DNA from: Calliphora vicina
Lineage: Eukaryota > Arthropoda > Insecta > Diptera > Calliphoridae
Assembly (NCBI RefSeq): GCF_958450345.1
Contig: NC_088780.1
Location: 62,767,533-62,831,532, forward strand
Direction: 5' to 3'
DNA: 64,000 nt
The position numbers and the translations under genes were made by a program. The notes below the pieces were generated by a model. That model saw only the letters and a list, made by a program, of their open reading frames with translations. It had not been told where the DNA came from and searched no databases. Positions 54,815 through 64,000 of the stretch are shown piece by piece (the first letter of the stretch is position 1; every line of letters begins with the position of its first letter).

Positions 54815-57665
54815 ATATGTTAACTTTTGTATTTGGAAAATATAATGTCCATGGTATAAAAATAAATGGTTAAAGTTGGAATATGCTTAAAAAGTGTCTA
54901 CTTTAAAGTGTCATCTATTATTTTACTATAATTTACACCAACAAACTCCAAAAAAACTTTAAAAAGCAAAAACCAAATTTTTTCTTTAACTTTTTGTTTA
55001 ATATTATTAATTGTTAATTTTTTTTTATCTTATGTTTTGTTGTTGCGCAAGTCTCTTACCCAACAACAAAACAGCATGCTAAATTTTCTTCTCCTTAATC
55101 CGACATTTCCTCAGGCATCTACAAACACAAGAGACTTGCGCAACTAAATTGCCTAGTGTGAAAGGGGTCTTTGTAGAAAAATTTGTGTAGATACCTATAA
55201 AAATTAAACATTTATGATCGATAAAGTCCAATTTCTGGTGGACATTTGTATGGGGGCTAGGTACAATAATGGACCGATTTCAGCCAGTTTCAATAGGATT
55301 CGTCCTTGGGTCGAAAAAAAATGCATTTGCCAAATTTTATAGAAATATCTTCAAAATTGCGACCTGTACTTTGCGCACAAGGTTTACATGGATAGCCAAC
55401 CAGCCATGAAAACTGAATTCAATAAATGAATCAACAGCACAAGTAGGGTCAACAACCCAACACTGTAAAAATGCATTAAAAATTCGTTATCAGATACACC
55501 GAGCTGAAGAAAACAAACTTTTTAACAAACTTTTTTCATTTTTAGCAAACTTTTTTCAGAGTTGTATAAAATGTAAATAAAAGCATGGCAAAAATATTGC
55601 TTTATTTGTGGACTCATCATAGAGTTATTTTAAACGATATTTTAAAATAAAAAACGGAAATGAATAACTGCAAATCTATAGAATCAGATTTCATGGTTGT
55701 CACTTGCGCCATTTCATTCGACAACATATTATTCAAATTTAAATTTAATCATCTACATTGTTGCTTCGTAGCAGACTTTTGCTCCTAAAAACGAAAATAT
55801 TCATTGAGCATCAATATGGAAAAAAGTTCTGAATAGAGGACCAAAATATCTATTAAATGATGTATCGATCATTATCCTAAGTGCTTTCATTCAGATGTAA
55901 TATGACAGCAAACTTTTGAAAAGTAGAAAAATAAGTAAATTTTGATTTTTTTTCCCTAAAAATTAAAATATTCGTTGAGCACCATTATGGAAATGAGTTC
56001 CGAATAGGGGACAGAAATACCTATTTATTGATGTATTGAACACTTTTCCAAGTACTTTCAGTCAGAAGTTATAGGTCAGCAAACTTTTTAAAAGTAGAAA
56101 AATAAGTAAAAAGTTTTTTCGTTCTAACACATAAAATATTCGTTGAGCACCAATATGGAAATAATTTCTGAATAGAGGACGAAAATACCTATTTACTGGT
56201 GTATCAATCATTTTTCCAAGTGCTTTCACTCAGAAGTGATAGGTCAGCAAACTTTTGAAAAATAAAAAAATAAGTAAATTTTGTTTTTTTTTCCTCAAGA
56301 TTATAATATTCGTTGAGCACCAATATGGAAATGTGTTCCGAATAGGGGACAAAAATACCTATTTATTGAGGTATTGAACATTTTTCTAAGTACTTTCAAT
56401 CAGAAGTTATCACTTTCTAAACATTGAAAAAATCTAATGTGATTATGTGTGTGCACACATGTATAAGCATAGCGGCAAACCGTATATAAAAAATGTAAAC
56501 AAAAAATTAACAAAATATAGCATTATTCATTTAATCACCAACAGGTCGTTCTAGGAGCTATTTTAATTTTAAAAACAGGAATTAATTACTGGATGATCCT
56601 AGTATCAGATTTCGTAGTTGTCACTTGCGCCATTTTAGTACACCACGTGGTATGGTTTTGCTTTCTTGAAAGCAAAATTATGTTTTTATAAAATTGTTTC
56701 ATTTCCGTTGAATTTAACCTTGAACATATTTTCAAATATGAATCTTAATGCATTTCCACCATGTTGGTTATTGACCCGCATTGTGTTGTTAGTTCACTTA
56801 TGCGATTCAGTTTTCATTTCATAATTTTTTTGCAATCCCAAATTATTTAAAAACAAAAAAATAAATGGATTTATAAAAATTTTAAATTGTGGCGTAAGCA
56901 AAATGTATTTTGCTAATTTAAAACACATTAATATTTAAAAAAATAAAATAAAAATTTCTTCGAATTTAACCTTGAACATAGTATCTGATAACGAATTTTT
57001 AATGCATTTTTACAGTGTTGGGTTGTTGACCCTACTTGTGCTGTTGATTCATTTATTGAATTCAGTTTTCATGGCTGGTTGGCTATCCATGTAAACCTTG
57101 TGCGCAAAGTACAGGTCGCAATTTTGAAGATATTTCTATAAAATTTGGCAAATGCATTTTTTTTCGACCCAAGGACGAATCCTATTGAAACTGGCTGAAA
57201 TCGGTCCATTATTTTACCTAGCCCCCATACAAATGTCCACCAGAAATTGGACTTTATCGATCATAAATGTTTAATTTTTATAGGTATCTACACAAATTTT
57301 TCTACAAAGACCCCTTTCACACTAGGCAATTTAGTTGCGCAAGTCTCTTGTGTTTGTAGATGCCTGAGGAAATGTCGGATTAAGGAGAAGAAAATTTAGC
57401 ATGCTGTTTTGTTGTTGGGCAAGAGACTTGCGCAACAACAAAACATAAGATAAAAAAAAAATTAACAATTAATAATATTAAACAAAAAGTTAAAGAAAAA
57501 ATTTAGTGTTTGCTTTTTTAAGTTTTTTTGGAGTTTGTTGGTGTAAATTATCGTAAAATAATAGATGACACTTTAAAGTAGACACTTTTTTAAGCATACT
57601 CCAACTTTAACCATTTATTTTTATACCATGGACATTATATTTTCCAAATACAAAAGTTAACATAT
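54815..57665. mobile_element. Second large foldback-type element
   Basis: Inverted arms of about 685 bp: 54815 to about 55497 and about 56978 to 57665. Tips ATATGTTAACTTTTGTATTT on both sides. Shared landmarks are TGTCCATGGTATAAAAATAA, GCAAGTCTCTTACCC/GGGCAAGAGACTTGC and AGTAGGGTCAACAACCCAAC. Each arm includes a piece of dispersed family C (55190-55400 and inverted 57065-57290). The spacer 55498-56977 contains tandem repeats. No coding sequence. Confidence 0.85.
55798..56450 (+). repeat. About 170-bp tandem repeat, four units
   Basis: TATTCGTTGAGCACCAATAT recurs at about 55798, 55968, 56138 and 56308 with AGGTCAGCAAACTTTTGAAA in each unit. Located in the loop of the second foldback element. 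Confidence 0.88.
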
Positions 57666-57789
57666 GTATTTTTATGGTAATTCAATTCAGAATCGACATT
57701 CGCTATTTTGATAAATGAAATGAAAAATTCATGTTCAGCATGCAAAAATTAGTAAGAAAACATGAATTGCAAGAAGAAATTATTCCAAA

Positions 57790-60210
57790 AAAATATTAGA
57801 AAAGTAAAAAATTATAAAAGTAGAAATGTAAAAAAGTAAAATAGAAAAGTAAAAAGTAAAAAGTAGAAAAGTAAAAAACTATAAAAGTAGAAATGTAAAA
57901 AATTATAAATGTAAAAAGTAGAAAAGTAGAAATGTAAAAAAAGTAGAAAAGCAAAAAATTATAAAAGTAGAATTGTAAAAAATTATAAAAGTAAAAATGT
58001 AAAAAAGTAGAAAAGTAGAAAAGTAAAAAATTATAATAGTAGAAATGTACAAAAAGTAAAAGGTAGAAAAGTAAACAAAAAAAGTAGAAAAGCAAAAAAT
58101 TATAAAAGTAGAAATGTAAAAAAGTAAAAAAAGTAGAAAAGCAAAAAATTATAAATGTAGAAAGTAAAAAAGTAGAAAAGAAAAAAGTAAAAATTATAAA
58201 AGTAGAAAAGTAAAAAATTATAAAAGTAGAAATGTAAAAAATTATAAAAGTAAAAAAGTAAAAAGTAGAAAAGTAAAAATTATAGAAGTAGAAAAGCAAA
58301 AAATTATAAAATTAGAAATGTAAAAAAGTAAAAAGTAAAAAAAGTAGAAAAGCAAAAAATTATAAAAGTAGAAAAGAAAAAAGTAAAAATTATAAAAGTA
58401 GAAAAGTAAAAAATTATAAAAGTAAAAATGTAAAAAAGTAGAAAAGTAGAAAAGTAAAAAATTATAATAGTAGAAATGTACAAAAAGTAAAAGGTAGAAA
58501 AGTAAACAAAAAAAGTAGAAAAGCAAAAAATTATAAAAGTAGAAATGTAAAAAAGTAAAAAAAGTAGAAAAGCAAAAAATTATAAATGTAGAAAGTAAAA
58601 AAGTAGAAAAGAAAAAAGTAAAAATTATAAAAGTAGAAATGTAAAAAATTATAAAAGTAAAAAAGTAAAAAGTAGAAAAGTAAAAATTATAGAAGTAGAA
58701 AAGCAAAAAATTATAAAATTAGAAATGTAAAAAAGTAAAAAGTAAAAAAAGTAGAAAAGCAAAAAATTATAAAAGTAGAAAAGAAAAAAGTAAAAATTAT
58801 AAAAGTAGAAAAGTAAAAAATTATAAAAGTAGAAAAGTAAAAAAAGTAGAAAAGAAAAAATTACAAAAGTAGAAATGAAAAAAATTATAGAAGTAAAAAA
58901 GTAAAAAGTAGAAAAGTAAAAATTATAAAAGTAGAAAAGTAAAAAAGTAGAAAAGCAAAAAATTATAAAAGTAGAAATGTAAAAAAGTAGAAAAGAAAAA
59001 AGTAAAAATTATAAAAGTAGAAAAGTAAAAAATTATAAAAGTAAAAAAGTAGAAAAGTAAAAATTATAAAAGTAGAAGCAGAAAAGCAAAAAATTATAAA
59101 AGTAGAAATGTAAAAAAGTAGAAAAGAAAAAAGTAAAAATTATAAAAGTAGAAAAGTAAAATAAGTAGAAAAGTAAAAAATTATAAAAGTATAAAAGCAA
59201 AAAATTATAAAAGTAGAAATGTAAAAAAGTAGAAAAGTAAAAAATTATAAAAGTAGAAATGTAAAAAATTATAGAAGTAAAAAAGTAGAAAAGTAAAAAT
59301 TATAAAAGTAGAAGTAGAAAAGTAAAAAAGTAGAAAAGCAAAAAATTATAAAAGTAGAAATGTAAAAAAGTAGAAAAGAAAAAAGTAAAAATTATAAAAG
59401 TAAAAAAAGTAGAAAAGTAAAAAATTATAAAAGTAAAAAATTATAAAAGTAAAAAAGTAGAAAAGTAAAAATTATAAAAGTAGAAGTAGAAAAGCAAAAA
59501 ATTATAAAAGTAGAAATGTAAAAAAGTAGAAAAGAAAAAATTATAAAAGTAGAAAAGTAAAAAAAGTAGAAAAGTAAAAAATTATAAAAGTAGAAAAGCA
59601 AAAAATTATAAAAGTAGAAATGTAAAAAAGTAGAAAAGTAAAAAATTATAAAAGTAGAAATGTAAAAAATTATAGAAGTAAAAAAGTAGAAAAGTAGAAG
59701 TAGAAAAGCAAAAAATTATAAAAGTAGAAATGTAAAAAAGTAGAAAAGAAAAAAGTAAAAATTATAAAAGTAGAAAAGCAAAATATTATAAAAGTAGAAA
59801 TGTAAAAAAGTAGAAAAGAAAAAAGTAAAAATTATAAAAGTAAAAAAGTAGAAAAGTAAAAAATTTTAAAAGTAAAAAATTATAAAAGTAATAAAGTAGA
59901 AAAGTAAAAATTATAAAAGTAGAAGTAGAAAAGTAAAAAAGTAGAAAAGCAAAAAATTATAAAAGTAGAAATGTAATAAAGTAAAAAAGTAGAAAAGAAA
60001 AAAGTAAGAATTAGAAAATTAGAAAAGTAAAAAAGTAAAAAAAGTAGAAAAGTAAAAATTATAAAAGTAGAAATGTAAAAAAAAGTATAAAGTAGAAAAG
60101 TAGAAAAGCAAAAAATTATAAAAGTAGAAATGTAAAAAATTATAAAAGTAAAAATGTAAAAATGTAAAAAATTATAAAAGTAGAAATATAAAAAAGTAAA
60201 AAGTAGAAAA
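57790..60210 (+). repeat. A-rich simple-sequence array (AAAGTAGAAA / AAATTATAAA words)
   Basis: About 2.4 kb built from short words such as AAAAGTAGAAATGTAAAAAA and AAATTATAAAAGTAGAAAAG. Segments recur on a larger scale: the stretch with AGTAAAAGGTAGAAAAGTAA appears near 58055 and again near 58490, an offset of about 400 bp, so the array grew by block duplications. Long minus-strand frames (Phe/Tyr/Leu-rich) are composition artefacts. Confidence 0.93.
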
Positions 60211-62142
60211 TTTTTAAACTTGAATTGAATATATTATTCATTAGCTGTTACGCAATTGTAGACATTTTTAATATTTATAGTTTGAAATATTTTGTAGACC
60301 GTATTATTTTATGTAGACTTTGATGTAAACTTTGAAAATTTTGGAGACTCTGATATTGAATTTTTGAAGTTGTGGTTAAAGTTGTTGTTGATTTAATTTT
60401 ATGTTTTAAAAATGATAAATTTTATTATCTGCTTAATTAGCTTTTTGAATCTAAAATATTGTGTTAGAAATGTGAGATTAAAATGGTTTTTATTTGTTTG
60501 ACAAAGTTAGGTTTGAGTGGAGAATTTTATAATGGATGTTGTGTTGAAAATTCTGGAAAATTCTTTTTGAATCCTTATTATTATTTCGATTTATATTTTT
60601 GTATTTTGAAATCTTTATTTGATTTTGAATTAAAAATTATTAATCTATTTTTATTATTCTTCATGTCATTAATTGATAATTTTATTTACTTTATAGGGGA
60701 TTTCATTGATTGTTAAAATTATGTTTTAGTGGAGTTATAATAAGTGGAGACTTGTAATTATTTTTAATGAGACCTTGTTATACATCTAATATTGTTGTTT
60801 AGAGTTTAAAAAGTAATTTCAATAACCAGAATTTTATTAAGTTATTATTATATAGTTGAGATGACTCGACAGGCTATTTGGTAATGAGCTAATCTATCAA
60901 TTAGGAGGTTGAAAGTTCAATTCCCAAATAAAGTCTGAAAACTAAGTTTGAATATAATTTATTATTGATTTGTATCAGTTAAATAATTGGTATTTGTTTC
61001 TTATATTGTGGATGAAATTTGGATTAAAATATTTTGTGAATTTATTTTTATATCTTGAGAGATTAAAATGTTTGAAATTTGTAAAACCGGTGTAGGGATT
61101 TATTTTATATTGTTTTAAGTAGGTAATTCATATTTTTTTCCTTAAAATTTGGTTAAAGTAAAGTCTTTTATTAACATTTTATTTTCGTTTTAAAGTTATA
61201 TTTAGTGGAGTCTTGTGAATTAAAGGCTTAGTGAGACCTGTTATAGTTATTTAAATTTTTATTTGAATAGAGAGATTTTTTATTGTTCGTGGCTATATTT
61301 GCTACTATGAAAATTGTTTAGATTTTATGTTATACTGAGGAAACTTTTAATTTTTGTGGTTATATTTGCTATTATGATGTACAATTTTTTAATTTGATGC
61401 AACAAAAAATTAATCTTCCCTTTGAATAAAATTGTATACAATAAGAACTATTAATTTGGATAAATTATTTAATATTTTCTAAAATTTTTCCAATAACTCG
61501 ACTTAAAATAATAATTGGTAGAAATCTTTTAGAATTAGTTGTTTCCTCTTTTGTTTCATTGAGGTTTCTGGTGAACAAACTTTTCACAAAAATGGTAAAT
61601 TTATTCAAATATTGTACAAATTTCTCTTTAATATTTCAAATTGCGAAAATCTTAATTTAGCTTCCATATGTAAATATTGTTTAATGTGAATAAAAAAAAT
61701 AATCCCATTAATTTATTATTACAATATTCAAAATTATTCATGACCATACTCAACAAAAAATTAATCTTCCCTATAATTAAAATTGTGTATACCCTAATGT
61801 AGACTAATTAAATGAAAATAAACCCTCCTATTAAAACTATTAAAAACCTCTAAACAATAGTACAACAAAACTAATGAAATACAAAAACAAAATCAATTCC
61901 ACACAATACAACACACAAAGCATTTTTCTACATTACTCAAATTACCTGAAGCAAGAAAACAAAAATTAACAAATTGTCGCTGCCTTTTTCTCTGCCAAAA
62001 ATTCCTCGTCATCAAACTTTCGCTGCCTTTTTCTCTGCCAAAAATTCCTCATACAAATTTTCAATATTCCTCTTCTCTGCCAGTTTAGAGGAAAAAAAAT
62101 CCACTAAATCACGCCAGAAACCCCATATTTATACTACTGTTC
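60211..62142. other. AT-rich region without recognised gene
   Basis: Contains diverged direct repeats (AGTGGAG..CTTGT..TAATGAGACCTTGTTATA near 60729 and 61203; ACAAAAAATTAATCTTCCCT near 61405 and 61755) and a 40-bp near-duplication CGCTGCCTTTTTCTCTGCCA at 61978 and 62022. The 77-codon frame at 60483-60716 has no recognisable motif. Confidence 0.5.
60862..60936 (+). tRNA. tRNA-like relic (possible tRNA pseudogene or SINE head)
   Basis: AGGCTATTTGGTAATGAGC resembles a tRNA A box and D arm; CTAAT-CTATCA-ATTAG forms an anticodon-like stem with a 6-nt loop; AAAGTTCAATTCCC resembles the T arm and B box. The acceptor stem is poor (GACT/AGTC only) and the loop is one base short, so a functional tRNA is unlikely. 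Could be a pseudogene or the 5' part of a SINE. Confidence 0.35.
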
Positions 62143-63748
62143 TAGCTTTCCAACAGCTTATGTGTGTTTGCGGGTAAATTTTGACTCAATTTGTATATTA
62201 ATCCAGCATGCCATACCTTATCAAACGCTTGAGAGATGTCGATGAAGAGTGCAGAACAGTATTTCTTTTCTTCAAACGCTTTTCTCACCATATTTACAAG
62301 TCTATGGGTTTGTTCGATAGTACTATGTTTTCTTCTAAATCCAAATTGATGATTCGGAATACAATTGTTTTCAGTTAACATCGGGTACAACTTGTTCATA
62401 AGTATCTTCTCAAATAGCTTTGATATATTAGACAATAGGCTGATGGGTCTGTATGATTCTACTTTTGTGTGATCTTTTCCCGGCTTGGATATCATGGAAA
62501 CCAATGAAACCTTCCATTCTGGAGGATAATATTCAAGTCGTAATATAGCATTAAAAATAAAAAGAATTATTTTTATTGTTATCCGGGGTAGCTCCATAAG
62601 CATCTTGTTGCTGATCTTGTCCATACCAGGCGCTTTCTTGGGATTTAAATCAGTTTTTTAGCTTCGATTTTAGTTGGGGGATCTGTGCAATTGCCACTCT
62701 CTTCGAAATCTTCTTTTTTCATTTAAGAGCCGTTCGACATCTGCAGAATTAATTCTATTATATCTGATTTGTCGGGGGGTTTGGGTAGCATGTTGAGCAG
62801 CCAGTTTAAGATTTTTATCGAAATTGATAAGAGAGTGATCGATGTTTTCTGGTGTTCTTAGCGGTATGTTTTCCGAGCAACGTGTACTGAGATATTTTTT
62901 ATATTTGAGCCAATTTATTTATGTGCCTGCCATCGCTAAATTACCAGTCGGGGATACAATTTGTAGGGGGCTCAATAAAGTAACAATAGTGGGTGAGTAA
63001 TGTGAAGATAGTTCCAGCGAGGATTCAATTTGAATCATTTCTCTATTGATATTTTTCATCACGCTAAAATCAATAACATCCGGTATTTTTCGTGGCTCAG
63101 TAGGCCAGTAAGTAGGTTGGCCGCTCGAAAGCACATTCAAATCCATTTTAGAAATTGTATCGAACAAAACACGACATTTAGGGGTAATCAGTCGTGATCC
63201 CCAGAATGTGTGTTTAGCATTATAATCGCCAGCAGCCAGGAAACGGGGGCCTAGTGATTTAAAAAATCTATTATATTGACTTTCTGTAATTGAAAATCTA
63301 GGGGGTGAGTATATCGATTAAATCACTAAGTTTCGATGAAAATCTTCAAGACAGATTGTAGTAGGTTGAAAATAATCTTCGCAAAAATCACACAATGTTT
63401 GATTCGAGCTTTTATTAAAATTGCCGAGCCTCCGCATGCTCTACCTCTGGGATCTTTGGTGTCATATATTACATATCCATTTATTCGAAATGAACTTCTG
63501 GACGTCAAATGAGTTTCAGAAACCAGCATTACATCAATTTGTTGGTTTCTTAAAAAATATTCGAGTTCGTTTTTGTGTTGGCGTATGCCGTTTGCATTCC
63601 AAAAACATATTCTTAGGCAGTTCATGGTCTGTTAAGCACAGCCTGCAATAACATTGATTGTATCTTAAGCATTTCTTGCATCATGTTACTCATTGAGTTT
63701 GTAAAGTTATTTTCCGATTGCACAATAGTTTCTATTGTAGATTCTAGG
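62143..63748 (-). pseudogene. Jockey element, copy 2, internally deleted and truncated at both ends
   Basis: Reversed copy of the family at 46641-50549. From 63748 downward: the C-terminal end of ORF1 (MSNMMQEMLK), ORF2 endonuclease MNCLRICFWNANGI (63625), a frameshift near 63400, YNAKHTFWGS (near 63215), SSGQPTYWPTEPRKIPDV (near 63110), then the same MAGT-TAA stop at about 62919. It continues INWL..KKYLS to a deletion near 62640-62690 that joins KSKLK to the RT start. RT PGMDKISNKMLMELP to DISQAFDKVWHAGLIYKL then ends at ANTHKLLES (62143). Very similar to copy 1 where both exist. Both ends are missing, so it is debris of a later rearrangement. Confidence 0.9.
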
Positions 63749-64000
63749 GATCCTAGACGGACAACTTGCGGAACCTTTCATGACATGGTTCGTATTGGTA
63801 TGGAACAGTCAATTCCACTTGAAATGCTACCATCCAATTTGGAATATACGGTGAACAATTTCACTCGTTTACTCAATGAGAGCTATGAATCATCATGCCT
63901 AATGAAATTTCCAGGAAGGCGTAAACAGCCTAAATGGTGGACTAAGGAACTTCGCGTTCAAACGTCTACGGTTAGGAAATCATTTAATAGGGCGAAGCTC
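63746..64000 (+). pseudogene. Non-LTR retrotransposon fragment (endonuclease-RT linker)
   Basis: Open to the window end in one frame: RDPRRTTCGTFHDMVRIG, then YTVNNFTRLLNESYE, and RRKQPKWWTKELRVQT followed by RKSFNRAK. The pattern RxPRRTxWxxF...WWxxEL...R..FN.AK is the stretch between endonuclease and RT in R1/LOA/I-type LINEs. No start codon belongs here; the element joins the truncated Jockey copy 2 abruptly at about 63748. Whether it is intact beyond 64000 cannot be seen. Confidence 0.75.

Noticed and set aside
57796..58706. Long minus-strand open frames rich in Phe, Tyr, Leu, Ile and Ser
   Set aside because: They arise from the A-rich simple repeat, which lacks stops in these frames; no domain and the two frames repeat each other.
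60483..60716. 77-codon hydrophobic frame
   Set aside because: No motif, no splice or promoter context, very AT-rich.

Overview
This window is AT-rich, intron- and transposon-dominated DNA from an insect, most likely a dipteran fly and perhaps a calyptrate. The evidence is the mix of Ty1/copia, Ty3/gypsy, I-clade and Jockey-clade LINEs, many Tc1/mariner and hAT-type elements, and fly-style dispersed repeats. The only host gene I can name is split across the window on the minus strand. Two short exons, 45834-45721 and 25451-25310, encode the start of poly(ADP-ribose) polymerase 1 (Parp): the complete N-terminal zinc finger 1 (C19, C22, H51, C54) with proper splice sites. Intron 1 is therefore about 20.3 kb. 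No later Parp exon was found, so bases 1-25309 probably lie in intron 2, and bases above 45834 lie upstream of the gene. Drosophila Parp is known to be a heterochromatic gene with very long, transposon-filled introns, and this window shows the same architecture.

Layout. 1-6265: decayed copia element whose 3' untranslated region holds a 2.57 kb foldback palindrome. 6280-8641: pogo/Tigger-type remnant and a hAT-type MITE. 8642-15632: probable hAT-type element carrying a second hAT element (with a transposase C-terminus) and a complete but broken copia (both LTRs, 5-bp target duplication). 15677-25252: hAT MITE, an intact DD37E mariner-type element, a dead Tc1 element, several palindromic elements and a 9-bp-duplication MITE. 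25310-25451: Parp exon 2. 25452-45720 (Parp intron 1): dispersed fly repeats, at least five Tc1-like elements in nested arrangement, a 31-bp satellite, an I-clade LINE with an almost complete ORF2, and a Harbinger-like element carrying a THAP domain. 45721-45999: Parp exon 1 and a possible divergent small coding exon.

46437-50559: LINE relic split by a Jockey element with a 10-bp target duplication. 50653-54814: MITE, Tc1 relic, and a Ty3/gypsy element that has lost RT and most of integrase but keeps its 3' LTR. 54815-57665: second large foldback element. 57790-60210: A-rich simple-sequence array. 60211-62142: AT-rich DNA with a tRNA-like relic. 62143-63748: second Jockey copy, reversed. 63746-64000: start of another LINE fragment.

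Many insertions can be dated relative to each other because target-site duplications, paralogous empty sites and interrupted reading frames are visible. Apart from the DD37E transposase, every mobile-element coding region carries stops, frameshifts or deletions.
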